Assembly: GCF_020089865.1 (NCBI RefSeq)
Contig: NZ_JAIRBM010000005.1
Span: 250,126-314,125 of the forward strand
DNA: 64,000 bases
Source: Microvirga puerhi
GTDB lineage: Bacteria; Pseudomonadota; Alphaproteobacteria; Rhizobiales; Beijerinckiaceae
Direction of reading: 5' to 3'
The translations under genes and the position numbers were made by a program. The notes below the pieces were generated by a model. The model did no database searches. It was not told the origin of the DNA and was given only the letters and a program-made list of their open reading frames with translations. This document shows, one piece after another, positions 7,906 through 16,656 of the stretch. Numbering within the stretch: position 1 is the first letter of the stretch; the number at the start of each line of letters is the position of its first letter.

Positions 7906-10266
7906 ATGATGAACGAGACGTTCAAGCTGGAGAGGACGAGCGCCCCGCTTGCCGCGGAGGAGAGCGGGGAATCCATGCGCCACGTCCATCGCCCGGTGCC
8001 GCACGATTCCGGCGCCAAGCATGTGCAGGGTATCGCGCAATATATCGACGACATCCGCGAGCCGGACGGGACCTTGCACATCGCCATCGGCCAGTCGCCG
8101 AAAGCGCGCGGGCGGATCGTGTCCCTGGACCTTGCGATAGTGCGCTCGCAACCCGGCGTGGTAGCCGTTCTGACCGCCAGTGATATTCCCGGCAAGAACG
8201 ACGTTTCGCCGAGCTTCGGCGACGATCCACTTTTTGCACACGCCGAGGTCAGCTTTCTCGGTCAAGCCCTCTTCGCCGTCGTCGCGACGACACGCGACGC
8301 TGCGCGCCGCGCCGTGCGGCACGCGGTGGTCGAGATCGCGGAGGAGGCTCCGAGCATCACTGTCGAGGATGCGTTGCCGCGCGATGAGACCGTGTTGCCC
8401 GACTACGCCTTCGGCCGCGGCGATGCTGAAGCCGCCATAACGCAGGCCACTTATCGTCTCGCTGGAAAGTTCCGGGTCGGCGGACAGGAGCATTTCTATC
8501 TCGAAGGGCAGGTCGCGCTCGCCGTGCCGGGAGAGGATGGCGATATCCATGTCTATTCCTCCACGCAGCATCCGACGGAGGTGCAGCATGTGGTGGCGCG
8601 CGTTCTCGATCTTCCGGACGCGTATGTGGTCTGCGAGACGCGGCGCATGGGCGGCGGCTTCGGCGGCAAGGAGAGCCAGGCGACGCAATGGGCCGTGACG
8701 GCCGCGCTCGCGGCGCGGGTGACCGGGCGGGCCTGCAAGCTGCGGCTTGACCGGGACGACGATTTCGTCCTCACCGGAAAGCGGCATGATTTCCGCTGCG
8801 ACTGGCAGGTCGGGTTCGATGACGAGGGACGGATCGAGGGCTATGCGGTCGATCTTCTCGCCCGTTGCGGCTATTCCGCGGATCTGTCCGGCGGCGTCGT
8901 CGACCGCGCGATGTTCCATGCGGACAACGCCTATTGGATGCCCGCGGCGCGGATCGCCTCGAAGCGGCTCAAGACCAACACGGTGTCCAACACCGCCTTT
9001 CGTGGTTTCGGCGGCCCTCAGGGCATGCTCGCCATCGAGCACGTCATGGACCAGATCGCCTGGGCGATGGGTCGAGATCCGCTCGATGTGCGCTATGCCA
9101 ATTTCTACGCGCCAGGCCGCAATTTCACACCGTTTGGCATGGAGGTGGAGGAGACCGACACGCTGGTCGATCTCGTGCGGCGACTGGAGGAAACATCGGC
9201 CTATCGCGCCAGGCGCGAAGAGATCGCGGTATTCAATGCGTCGTCACCGATCCTGAAGCGGGGCATTGCGCTCACGCCGGTCAAGTTCGGCATCAGCTTC
9301 ACGCTGACCCATCTCAATCAAGCAGGCGCGCTGGTGCATGTCTATCAGGACGGCTCGGTGCACCTGAACCATGGCGGCACCGAGATGGGGCAGGGGCTCC
9401 ATATCAAGGTGGCGCAGGTGGTGGCCGAGGAGTTCGGCATTACTATGGAGCGCGTGCGCATCACCGCGACCTCGACGGCGAAAGTGCCGAACACCTCGCC
9501 GACCGCTGCATCCTCGGGCTCCGATCTCAACGGCATGGCTGCACGCATTGCAGCCGGCGCCATCAAGCGTCGCATGGCCGCGTACGCGGCGTCTCTCTAC
9601 GGCGTTGCGGAGGACGAGATCGAGTTCCGCGATGATCGTGTCTTCGTCGGCAACGAGAGCCTTTCCTTCACCGAACTCGCGAAGAAATGCGTTCTCGGTC
9701 GCGTGCCGCTTTCCGAGGCCGGGCATTATCAGACGCCCAAGATCACCTGGAACCGGGAAACGGCGACGGGCCGCCCGTTCTTCTATTTCGCCTACGGGGC
9801 CGCCTGTTCCGAAGTGATCGTCGACACGCTGACGGGCGAGAATCGACTTTTACGCGCGGATATCCTCCACGATGTAGGCCGTTCCCTGAATCCGGCCATC
9901 GACATCGGCCAGATCGAAGGCGGCTTCGTGCAGGGCATGGGTTGGCTGACTACGGAGGAGTTGGTCTTCGCCAGCGACGGGCGGCTTCTGACGCACGCAC
10001 CCTCGACCTATAAGATCCCCGTGGCGTCCGACGTACCTGCGGATTTCCGCGTGGCGCTCTATCCCAACAGCAACCGCGAAGAGACTGTCTATCGCTCCAA
10101 GGCGGTCGGCGAACCGCCGCTCATGCTGGCGAACAGTGTGTTCTGTGCCCTGTGCGATGCGGTGCATTCCGTCGATCCAGCCAAACCGGTACCGCTCGAT
10201 GCGCCGGCGACTCCGGAAGCAATCCTGCGCGCCTGCGAGGCCCTGCGGGGGAGGTCGATGGGGTGA
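7906..10266 (+). CDS. xdhB: Xanthine dehydrogenase molybdopterin-binding subunit
   Basis: This is the catalytic subunit, which carries the molybdenum cofactor and hydroxylates hypoxanthine and xanthine to urate. The product has 786 residues. The cofactor-binding motif GGGFGGKE lies near residue 248. AFRGFGGPQG and GTEMGQGLH loops are present, and the conserved base is the Glu of VGEPPL near the C-terminus. The start at ATG 7906 follows GGCGGAG and sits one base after the xdhA stop. The stop overlaps the GTG start of xdhC, so all three subunits are probably translated as one operon. Confidence 0.96.
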   Translation: MMNETFKLERTSAPLAAEESGESMRHVHRPVPHDSGAKHVQGIAQYIDDIREPDGTLHIAIGQSPKARGRIVSLDLAIVRSQPGVVAVLTASDIPGKNDVSPSFGDDPLFAHAEVSFLGQALFAVVATTRDAARRAVRHAVVEIAEEAPSITVEDALPRDETVLPDYAFGRGDAEAAITQATYRLAGKFRVGGQEHFYLEGQVALAVPGEDGDIHVYSSTQHPTEVQHVVARVLDLPDAYVVCETRRMGGGFGGKESQATQWAVTAALAARVTGRACKLRLDRDDDFVLTGKRHDFRCDWQVGFDDEGRIEGYAVDLLARCGYSADLSGGVVDRAMFHADNAYWMPAARIASKRLKTNTVSNTAFRGFGGPQGMLAIEHVMDQIAWAMGRDPLDVRYANFYAPGRNFTPFGMEVEETDTLVDLVRRLEETSAYRARREEIAVFNASSPILKRGIALTPVKFGISFTLTHLNQAGALVHVYQDGSVHLNHGGTEMGQGLHIKVAQVVAEEFGITMERVRITATSTAKVPNTSPTAASSGSDLNGMAARIAAGAIKRRMAAYAASLYGVAEDEIEFRDDRVFVGNESLSFTELAKKCVLGRVPLSEAGHYQTPKITWNRETATGRPFFYFAYGAACSEVIVDTLTGENRLLRADILHDVGRSLNPAIDIGQIEGGFVQGMGWLTTEELVFASDGRLLTHAPSTYKIPVASDVPADFRVALYPNSNREETVYRSKAVGEPPLMLANSVFCALCDAVHSVDPAKPVPLDAPATPEAILRACEALRGRSMG

Positions 10267-11225
10267 GGACCTGGCGCCACCTCGCCGATCTTCTCGAGAC
10301 CCATGGCGCGGCCGCTCTGGTCAGCGTCCACGACGTGAAGGGCTCTGCGCCGCGGGAGACGGATGCGCGGATGGTGGTGCGCCCTGACGGCGCGTTTTAC
10401 GGCACCATCGGCGGCGGCCAGCTCGAGATGAAGATGCTCGCGATCGCAGGAGACATGCTGCGGCAGGGCCGGCAGCCGGCGCGTTTCCTGGATCAGGCCC
10501 TCGGGCCCGATCTCGGCCAGTGCTGCGGCGGACGCGTCAAGATCCTGATCGAGACCTTCGACAAGCGGGACCTCCAGGATATCGCGCCCCTCGTTGCTGC
10601 GGAGGCCGAGGAAAGCCCGTTCACCGTCGAGTGCCGCCTCGACGACGGCTATGTGCGGCGGGAGATCTCCTCCGCCGTCGGCGACGATTCATGGACGGGC
10701 TGGCGGGAGGTTCACGGCGAGGCCCGCACGCCGGTCCTGCTTTTCGGCGCCGGCCATGTGGGGCGCGCTCTGGTCCTCGCGCTTGCGTCGCTCCCGTTCC
10801 GGGTTCGATGGCTCGATACGCGTGAGGATGTCTTTCCGTCCCACATCCCGTCCAATGCCAGGCCCGTCCTGATGAAGGACCCGGAGGCCGAGATCGCGCA
10901 GGCGCCGCCCGATGCCTTCATCCTCGTCATGACACATGACCACCCTCTCGACATGGCGATCACGGCGAGCGCCCTGAGCCGCGGCTTCCCCTATGTCGGG
11001 CTCATCGGGAGCGCCACGAAGCGCGCCCGCTTCGAGAAACGTTTCCGGGAGCTGGGACTGGAGGAGAGGCGCCTCCGTGATCTGGTATGCCCCATTGGCC
11101 TCCCAGGCATCGTGGGCAAGGAGCCGGCGGTGATTGCCGCCTCGGTGGCGGCGCAGCTGCTTCAGGTGAGGGAAAAATCCCTCCTCGTCATTCCGGGGCC
11201 GCACAGCGGAGCCCGGAACCCATAG
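10263..11225 (+). CDS. xdhC: Xanthine dehydrogenase accessory protein XdhC
   Basis: XdhC binds molybdenum cofactor and helps insert it, in sulfurated form, into XdhB. The GTG start at 10263 overlaps the xdhB stop in GTGA and follows a GGGGGAGG site. The 320-residue product has the N-terminal XdhC/CoxI region (GTIGGGQLE, GQCCGGRV) and a C-terminal Rossmann-like domain (LLFGAGHVGRAL near residue 160). The last ~13 codons and the TAG stop fall inside the palindromic repeat beginning at 11187. The native C-terminus therefore appears to have been replaced by repeat-derived sequence. Confidence 0.93.
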   Translation: MRTWRHLADLLETHGAAALVSVHDVKGSAPRETDARMVVRPDGAFYGTIGGGQLEMKMLAIAGDMLRQGRQPARFLDQALGPDLGQCCGGRVKILIETFDKRDLQDIAPLVAAEAEESPFTVECRLDDGYVRREISSAVGDDSWTGWREVHGEARTPVLLFGAGHVGRALVLALASLPFRVRWLDTREDVFPSHIPSNARPVLMKDPEAEIAQAPPDAFILVMTHDHPLDMAITASALSRGFPYVGLIGSATKRARFEKRFRELGLEERRLRDLVCPIGLPGIVGKEPAVIAASVAAQLLQVREKSLLVIPGPHSGARNP

Positions 11226-11327
11226 CCGCTGACGTTCTAGGATGAAACGCAACGGCTGCCATGGTGTCTTCTTCTTCAACACTGGTGGTTATAGGTTCCG
11301 GGCTCGCCTACGACGCCCCGGAATGAC
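11187..11327. repeat. Intergenic palindromic repeat, GTCATTCC family copy 1
   Basis: The outer arms GTCATTCCGGGGC and GCCCCGGAATGAC are perfectly complementary. Inside them GAGCCCGGAACC pairs with GGTTCCGGGCTC. The 141-base element could fold into a long nested hairpin. It resembles the copies at 50820 and, more weakly, 52377 and 59009. It overlaps the 3' end of xdhC and precedes the deaminase gene. Confidence 0.8.
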
Positions 11328-11381
11328 GGAGCGATCCGAAACCTCTCGCTTCCGCCTCCGGCAGCCGCTAAAACCCTTTTC

Positions 11382-11867
11382 ATGACCCATACGACACCCG
11401 AAGATCAGCAATATCTGTCCCGCGCCGTTGCTCTGTCGCGGGAGCACATGGACAACGAGGCCGGAGGTCCCTTCGGGGCTGTGATCGTCCGGGACGGCAG
11501 GATCATCGGTGAAGGCTGGAACCAGGTGACCTCCACCAACGATCCGACGGCCCATGCCGAAGTGGTGGCGATCCGCCGGGCCTGCGAGGCCGTCGGCGAT
11601 TTCTCGCTCCAGGGGGCCACCATCTATACAAGCTGCGAGCCATGCCCCATGTGCCTCGCCTCGGCCTATTGGGCCCGGGTCTCGCGCATCGTCTATGCCA
11701 ATACGCGGGAGGATGCCGCCGAGATCGGATTCGATGACAGCCTGATCTACGACGAAATTCCAAAGCCCGTGTCTGAGCGCATCATTCCCATGGATCACGT
11801 GCCGAGCCTCGAGGCCAAGGCGGTGTTCGACGCCTGGATGCAGAAGCCCGATAAGATCGCCTATTAG
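11382..11867 (+). CDS. guaD: Guanine deaminase (cytidine-deaminase fold)
   Basis: This enzyme is predicted to deaminate guanine to xanthine, the substrate of the upstream dehydrogenase. The 161-residue protein has the zinc motifs PTAHAE (His58, Glu60) and CEPCPMC (Cys88, Cys91). The C-terminal GFDDSLIYDEI and KP segment is, from memory, like Bacillus GuaD and unlike tRNA adenosine deaminase TadA. Position after xdhABC supports the purine role. No strong ribosome site is seen before ATG 11382. A palindromic repeat separates it from xdhC, so it may have its own promoter. Confidence 0.85.
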   Translation: MTHTTPEDQQYLSRAVALSREHMDNEAGGPFGAVIVRDGRIIGEGWNQVTSTNDPTAHAEVVAIRRACEAVGDFSLQGATIYTSCEPCPMCLASAYWARVSRIVYANTREDAAEIGFDDSLIYDEIPKPVSERIIPMDHVPSLEAKAVFDAWMQKPDKIAY

Positions 11868-11925
11868 CAAACCCTCCCGTTCCTCCTATCTACGGTTTCC
11901 GTTCACGCGCTTTTCGAGAGAACCC

Positions 11926-12522
11926 ATGTCCCGTGCCGCCACCATCGTCCGCAAGCCCGCCGTGAAGCCCGACCGGGTCGTGGATACGATCACCCTCGAT
12001 CATGAGGCCCGCAGCCGCCGTCATGCACATCTGACTGCTGAGGGCGGCACGGCGATCCACCTTGATCTGGACATGGAAACCACGATCCATGACGGCGACG
12101 CCCTGCGGCTCGAGGACGGTCAGCTCGTCCAGGTGAAGGCGGCACAGGAAGATCTCCTGGAGGTGCGGGCGGAGAATCCTTTGCGCCTCATGCGCCTCGC
12201 CTGGCATCTCGGCAGCCAGCACGGTCTCGCGGAGGTCACGGCGGATGCGCTCTATATCGAGAATACGCCGGCCCTGGCGGAACTCGCCCGCGGCCAGGGC
12301 TGTGTGGCGACGCCGGTGAAGCGTGCCTTCAGGCCCGAGCAGAGTGCGCACCACTGTGACCATGACCATGATCACGGGCATCATCAGCACGGCCACCACC
12401 ATCATGATGAGCACGGCCATCATGGGCATGAGCATGGACATGACCATGATCATCACCACCACGAGCACGGTCATGATTGCGGCTGCGGTCACCATCATCA
12501 CGGGCACAAGCACGATCACTGA
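11926..12522 (+). CDS. ureE: Urease accessory protein UreE with long His-rich tail
   Basis: UreE is the nickel metallochaperone that delivers Ni2+ to the urease assembly complex. The 198-residue product has the UreE N-terminal domain and the WHLGSQHG motif near residue 90, followed by GCVATPVKRAFRPE. The final ~57 residues contain about 30 histidines, two Cys and many Asp/Gly, an unusually long metal-binding tail. No other urease gene is in the window, so this is an orphan copy next to purine catabolism genes. It is followed closely by ybaK. Nickel storage is an alternative role. Confidence 0.88.
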   Translation: MSRAATIVRKPAVKPDRVVDTITLDHEARSRRHAHLTAEGGTAIHLDLDMETTIHDGDALRLEDGQLVQVKAAQEDLLEVRAENPLRLMRLAWHLGSQHGLAEVTADALYIENTPALAELARGQGCVATPVKRAFRPEQSAHHCDHDHDHGHHQHGHHHHDEHGHHGHEHGHDHDHHHHEHGHDCGCGHHHHGHKHDH

Positions 12523-12556
12523 TCGCGCGCCCGTCGTTTCCTGATCCGAGACGGCC

Positions 12557-13027
12557 ATGTCCAAGACCACCCGCGCGACGCTCGTCCTGCAACAGGCGGG
12601 CGTGGCCTTTACCGTCCACAGCTACGACTACGATCCCAATGCCGAGCGGATCGGCTTGCAGGCCGCGGAGGCGCTGGGCGCCGACCCTAACAGCGTCCTC
12701 AAGACCCTGATGGTGCTGGTCGATGCAAAACCCGCCTGCGCGATCGTGCCCTCCGATCGCGAAGTGAATCTGAAGAAGCTCGCCGCTTCCCTTGGCGGAA
12801 AATCGGCTCAGATGATGAAGCCCGCCGATGCGGAGCGGCTCACCGGCTATCACGTGGGCGGCATCAGCCCCTTCGGACAGAAGAAGCGGGTGCCGACGAT
12901 CATCGAGGAGAGCGCCTTCGCCCATGAAAGCGTCTTCATCAACGGCGGCCAGCGCGGTCTTCAGGTGCAGCTGAAGCCTGCCGACGCCGCGAAGGTTCTG
13001 GACGCCAAGAAGGCAGGTGTCGTTTAG
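12557..13027 (+). CDS. ybaK: Cys-tRNA(Pro)/Cys-tRNA(Cys) deacylase YbaK
   Basis: This editing enzyme hydrolyses Cys-tRNA(Pro) made in error by prolyl-tRNA synthetase. The 156-residue product spans the YbaK/EbsC domain. The conserved lysine of the VLKTLMV segment is at about residue 49, and the family signature GYHVGGISPFGQKK is near residue 97. The C-terminal FINGGQRGLQVQL strand is also typical. ATG 12557 lies 34 bases after ureE, so the two may be cotranscribed. Confidence 0.92.
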   Translation: MSKTTRATLVLQQAGVAFTVHSYDYDPNAERIGLQAAEALGADPNSVLKTLMVLVDAKPACAIVPSDREVNLKKLAASLGGKSAQMMKPADAERLTGYHVGGISPFGQKKRVPTIIEESAFAHESVFINGGQRGLQVQLKPADAAKVLDAKKAGVV

Positions 13028-13211
13028 GCTTCAGCGGTCGGTGGGTATAGGCGCTGCAGCTTGCCATGCCAGACTTCGAGCCTGGGTCATGCTTGAGCGT
13101 TATTTTCAGGTTTGCCTCAGCCTTTCCTTCAAAGGATCCATTGGTGCGCCTTGTCTTCGAAAATGCTTGGCTGCAAAGTGATATCGATAAGGACCTTGGC
13201 TTCGCAGTCCC

Positions 13212-13682
13212 ATGGCTGACACGGCAGATACCGCTCAAGTCATCATCCGGCCGCCGCTTGCTTGGGGGCTTGCCGTCCTTGCCGGGCTTGCACTCAACTG
13301 GCTTGTCCCCTTGCCCTTCCTGTCGGCCGGCCTGCCTGCTGGTTGGATCGGAGCGGCGGTGTTCGTTCTCGCGCTGATGCTGGGCGCCTGGGCCATCGTC
13401 ACGATGACCCGGGCCGGCTCGAATGTTCCCACCAACCTGCCGACCACCACAATCGTCGAGAGCGGACCATACCGCTTCACGCGCAACCCCATCTATCTCG
13501 GCATGTTCCTGGGTCTGATCGGCTTGGCCATTGCGTTCAACAGTCTCTGGCTGCTGATCATGCGGGTGCCCTTCGCGCTCGTTATCCGCTATGGCGTAGT
13601 CGCCCGCGAGGAGGCCTATCTCGCGCGCAAGTTCGGCGATGCCTATCGTAACTACCGCTCGCGGGTACGGCGCTGGCTGTAA
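13212..13682 (+). CDS. Isoprenylcysteine carboxyl methyltransferase-family membrane protein
   Basis: This 156-residue integral membrane protein has about four hydrophobic segments: residues 17-35, 40-62, 95-112 and a shorter one near 118. The C-terminal half carries the ICMT/PEMT signature of the family: SGPYRFTRNPIYLG, then REEAYLARKFGDAYRNY. Members bind S-adenosylmethionine and methylate lipids or prenyl-like groups. The substrate here is unknown. The 180-base gap upstream shows no other gene. No clear ribosome site precedes ATG 13212. Confidence 0.82.
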   Translation: MADTADTAQVIIRPPLAWGLAVLAGLALNWLVPLPFLSAGLPAGWIGAAVFVLALMLGAWAIVTMTRAGSNVPTNLPTTTIVESGPYRFTRNPIYLGMFLGLIGLAIAFNSLWLLIMRVPFALVIRYGVVAREEAYLARKFGDAYRNYRSRVRRWL

Positions 13683-13745
13683 CGCCTCCCTGATGAATCT
13701 GCGACCGGCAGTCCTATCATCGTAGTCCGCCAAGGGGTGATGCTT

Positions 13746-14645
13746 ATGCCGCTCGTTTTTCGACCCGCCTGTGCGGATGATTTACAGCGAGCCCAGGAAC
13801 TCGTCGTTCGCAGCATCAACGACTTAACCGAACGTCACGGGTTCGGGCCGATGGCGAGCGTGCGGCGCCCCGATTTTCAATTGTTTTCCCTCAAGGACGA
13901 TCCCGACGGCTTGTGGGTGGCGGAGGACGACGATGAGATTGTCGGCTTCGCATTCAGTTGGGCGGACGGCGATCTGTGGTTTCTCGCAGAGCTTTTCGTC
14001 GCGCCCGGTCAGCAAGGCCGCGGCGTTGGTAGAAAGCTGCTGGCACACACCCTTGATCATGCCAGTAAATCAGGGGCCGCCACCAAAAGCCTCATCACGT
14101 TCACATTCAATGTCGTGTCGCAGGGACTCTATATCCGGCATGGAATGCTGCCGCGCCTGCCGATTTACTTGTTCAGTGGCGTGAGCTCCGACCTGACGGC
14201 TGATCAGCACGACGGTAAGCTCCGCTCCATAGCCATCGACCCTTCGCCCTCGCATCTCAACACTTTGGCGCAACTCGATGTAAGCGCCTTGGGGTTCTCA
14301 CGCGAGAAGCATCACCGCTATCTTCTGAACGACGCCTCGATGAAGGGCGTTTTTCTCCACGACGGCGGCGATTGCGTCGGCTACGCTTACGTTGCGACGA
14401 CTGGTCACGTAGGACCCCTGGCGGTCACGCAAGCGCACCATATGAGCGCAGCCTTCAGGACGGCGCTGAACTTGGCGGCAACGAGCGGCGCCGGACATGT
14501 GTCGGCATTCCTGCCCGGCACCAGTGAAGCTCCTGGTATCGCTCTGAAACATGGAATGCGGATCACTTTTCCTATGGTCCTGGTTTCAACGCACGAGTTC
14601 GGCGATTGGAGGCGGTATCTCCCGCGAAATCCGGGCTTCATGTGA
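13746..14645 (+). CDS. GNAT-family N-acetyltransferase, two-domain
   Basis: This is an acetyl-CoA dependent transferase of unknown substrate. Residues ~5-140 form a GNAT domain with the acetyl-CoA loop VAPGQQGRGVGRKLL near residue 85. Residues ~150-299 look like a second, degenerate GNAT-like half (DGGDCVGYAYVATTGHVGPLAV), a double-GNAT arrangement. I prefer ATG 13746, eight bases after AAGGGG; GTG 13737 and ATG 13740 are in frame. The gene has slightly lower GC than its neighbours. It is monocistronic. Confidence 0.8.
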   Translation: MPLVFRPACADDLQRAQELVVRSINDLTERHGFGPMASVRRPDFQLFSLKDDPDGLWVAEDDDEIVGFAFSWADGDLWFLAELFVAPGQQGRGVGRKLLAHTLDHASKSGAATKSLITFTFNVVSQGLYIRHGMLPRLPIYLFSGVSSDLTADQHDGKLRSIAIDPSPSHLNTLAQLDVSALGFSREKHHRYLLNDASMKGVFLHDGGDCVGYAYVATTGHVGPLAVTQAHHMSAAFRTALNLAATSGAGHVSAFLPGTSEAPGIALKHGMRITFPMVLVSTHEFGDWRRYLPRNPGFM

Positions 14646-14712
14646 TCGATGTCGGCGATAGAACTTGCTGCCCATCGTTGCATTGGACGGATAGAGCCTA
14701 TACGCGGTTGAT

Positions 14713-15726
14713 ATGGAATGGAAATTCAGCATCGCCCCGATGATGGACTGGACGGACCGGCATTGCCGGGCGTTTCACCGGGTGCTGTCGCGCCGGGCGC
14801 GGCTCTATACGGAAATGGTCACAACCGGGGCCGTGATCTTTGGGCCGCGGGAGCGGCTGCTCGGCTTCGATCCGTCGGAGCATCCGGTCGCGGTGCAGCT
14901 CGGCGGGTCGGATCCGCAGGAGCTGGCGAAGGCCGCCCGGATCTGCGCCGATTTCGGCTATGACGAGGTCAACCTGAATGTCGGTTGCCCTTCGGACCGG
15001 GTCCAGAACGGCCGTTTCGGCGCCTGCCTCATGCAGGAGCCGGAGCTGGTAGGCGACTGCGTGGCGGCCATGAAGGCGGCAGTCCGCCTGCCGGTCACCG
15101 TGAAATGCCGCATCGGCGTCGACGATCAGGATACGGAAATGGCGCTGGACCGGCTCACCGATGCGGTGGTTGCGGCCGGCTGCGACGCGCTTACGGTTCA
15201 TGCCCGCAAGGCCTGGCTTCAGGGCCTGTCGCCGAAGGAGAACCGGGACATTCCGCCCCTCGATTATCCGCGCGTCTATCGCCTGAAGCAGGCACGGCCG
15301 GACCTGCCCGTGGCGATTAACGGTGGTATCAAGACCATGGGCGAGGTCCGCGAGCATCTGCGGTACGTGGATGGGGTTATGCTCGGTCGTGCGGCCTATC
15401 AGGATCCGGAGATCCTGCTTGCCGTCGATCCGGACCTTCACGGCGACGCCGCGCCCGTGGCCGATGCCTTCGAGGCCATCGAGGCCTACGAGCCCTACAT
15501 GGCCGCGCGGCTCGCCGAGGGGGAGCGCCTGCACAGCATCACCCGCCACATGCTCGGCCTCTTTACCGGACGGCCCGGCGCCCGTGCCTATCGTCGGCAC
15601 CTCGCGACCGAGGCCATCAAACCCGGCGCCGGCCTTGAGACGCTGCGCGAGGCAGTAGCGCAGGTGTCGCGTGCAGAAGAGCGCTTGGCTTATGGGCAGT
15701 CCAGCCCAGTTTTCGCGGATAGCTAA
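14713..15726 (+). CDS. dusA: tRNA-dihydrouridine(20/20a) synthase DusA
   Basis: DusA is an FMN enzyme that reduces U20 and U20a in the D-loop of tRNA using NADPH. The 337-residue product begins with the typical FSIAPMMDWTDRHCR segment. It has the catalytic cysteine in NLNVGCPSDRVQNGRFGA near residue 97 and the VKCRIGVDD strand. The phosphate-binding end carries NGGIKTM and DGVMLGRAAYQ. Length and order match the DusA subgroup. It is monocistronic, followed by an inverted repeat at 15744. Confidence 0.95.
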   Translation: MEWKFSIAPMMDWTDRHCRAFHRVLSRRARLYTEMVTTGAVIFGPRERLLGFDPSEHPVAVQLGGSDPQELAKAARICADFGYDEVNLNVGCPSDRVQNGRFGACLMQEPELVGDCVAAMKAAVRLPVTVKCRIGVDDQDTEMALDRLTDAVVAAGCDALTVHARKAWLQGLSPKENRDIPPLDYPRVYRLKQARPDLPVAINGGIKTMGEVREHLRYVDGVMLGRAAYQDPEILLAVDPDLHGDAAPVADAFEAIEAYEPYMAARLAEGERLHSITRHMLGLFTGRPGARAYRRHLATEAIKPGAGLETLREAVAQVSRAEERLAYGQSSPVFADS

Positions 15727-15743
15727 GAGAAGGTAGCGTTATT

Positions 15744-15773
15744 ACTTCAGGTTGAGTTTACTAAACCTGAAGT
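15744..15773. terminator. Perfect inverted repeat after dusA
   Basis: ACTTCAGGTT and AACCTGAAGT make a perfect 10-base stem with a 10-base loop, 18 bases past the dusA stop. There is no T tract, so it may be a weak terminator or an operator for the downstream secreted-protein gene. Confidence 0.45.
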
Positions 15774-15867
15774 ATAGGCACGTGCGATATAATACATATC
15801 AGTGTTTAGACGACCAAAATATCCTTTACTGCAACATTGTTCGGTATATTTTCTTCTTGCACTGAGG

Positions 15868-15883
15868 CCAAGCCTGGGCTTGG
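15868..15883 (+). promoter_or_regulatory. Palindrome in the leader of the first NGL-repeat gene
   Basis: CCAAGCC-TG-GGCTTGG is a perfect 7-base inverted repeat ending about 27 bases before ATG 15911 and just upstream of its GAGGAG ribosome site. It could be an operator half-site pair or an RNA hairpin that limits translation. Confidence 0.35.
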
Positions 15884-15910
15884 TCGATTTGTCAGATAGA
15901 GGAGAACGAT

Positions 15911-16159
15911 ATGCGCGTTCGAATGTGCATGGGACTTTTGACCCTAGCAATTGCGGTTCCTATCGCGAGTCAGGCAGGCGCTGCCATTGTCGCTAACGGA
16001 CTAACGGCAAATGGGCTCACTGCAAACGGACTTACTGCGAATGGTCTTTCCTGGAATGGTCTCTCGGCGAACGGGCTTGCCACGACTGGGGCAAGGACCG
16101 GCAGTGTCAAAGCGAAATCGGTGATCCTGAAGGACGGGGCGACCGTCTCTCTGAAGTAA
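15911..16159 (+). CDS. Small secreted NGL-repeat protein 1
   Basis: This 82-residue protein has a Sec signal peptide (residues 1-24, ending AGA). Six pentapeptide units of form xNGLx follow (ANGLT x3, ANGLS, WNGLS, ANGLA; residues 28-57, bases 15992-16081). The tail contains SVILKDGATVSLK. The start follows GAGGAG by 6 bases. It resembles the protein at 16998 in layout: signal, repeats, short tail with xLxDGxxVxL. The period of five with a central Leu recalls pentapeptide-repeat solenoids, but the register differs, so a beta-solenoid fold is only inference. No function is known to me. It is followed by a strong terminator. Confidence 0.75.
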   Translation: MRVRMCMGLLTLAIAVPIASQAGAAIVANGLTANGLTANGLTANGLSWNGLSANGLATTGARTGSVKAKSVILKDGATVSLK

Positions 16160-16187
16160 GCCATCGACGATATCGCCACATCGACGA

Positions 16188-16216
16188 GCCCTCCTGCTCC
16201 GGCAGGGGGGCTTTTT
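16188..16216 (+). terminator. Terminator of NGL-repeat gene 1
   Basis: GCCCTCCTGC pairs with GCAGGGGGGC (one G-T pair) around TCCG and is followed by TTTTT. An almost identical hairpin lies 440 bases downstream at 16628. Confidence 0.9.
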
Positions 16217-16560
16217 GCATTGGGCGAACCGATCGCTAGGCCATTTGCTAGTGGCGGGTGTCGAATGATGGCGTTTGTCCACGTGAGGAGTTGGACACCT
16301 GTCTGTCGCAGCGAAAGCTGCCGCGCGCTCGTAGGGTTAATAACCTATTCGAGATTGAATTCCGCGGAGATGTAGCAGCAACCTAAAATTGTTTGCTCAT
16401 TGAGCATGTAATCGAAGGGTGAATCATAAGAAATTTGAGCCAAAAAGCTTTAATTAGTGACTTTATAACTTGACAGTAATGATATTAAGTTGATGATCCT
16501 CTGCGTCAGCGTAGTCATTATCCGAGCTGCGCAGGCATCCCCCTCATCGGGCAACCTCTC

Positions 16561-16599
16561 ATGGAGAAGACGATGTTTAAGCGCTATCCTGCCATGTAA
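16561..16599 (+). pseudogene. Remnant of a third NGL-repeat gene
   Basis: ATGGAGAAG...ATGTTTAAGCGCT matches the start of the gene at 16986-17010. The frame then meets TAA after 13 codons, and the following bases resemble the 3' end of NGL gene 1, running straight into its duplicate terminator at 16628. The simplest reading is that an intact copy lost its signal-peptide and repeat coding region by internal deletion. Upstream sequence and terminator remain. Confidence 0.65.
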
Positions 16600-16627
16600 G
16601 TCTCCGACGACGTCTTCATATTGAAGG

Positions 16628-16656
16628 GCCCCTCTGCTCCGGCAGGGGGGCTTTTT
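16628..16656 (+). terminator. Terminator after the NGL-gene remnant
   Basis: GCCCCTCTGC and GCAGGGGGGC form a 10-base stem (one G-T pair) with a TCCG loop and a TTTTT tail. It is the duplicate of the terminator at 16188. Confidence 0.88.

Noticed and set aside
11890-12570. A minus-strand frame rich in Met and Val, looking like a membrane protein
   Set aside because: It is the antisense of the His/Asp codons of the UreE tail, which read as ATG and GTC on the other strand.
13746-14645. GNAT gene as the toxin of a toxin-antitoxin pair
   Set aside because: It is twice the size of TacT-type toxins and has no small DNA-binding antitoxin gene beside it.
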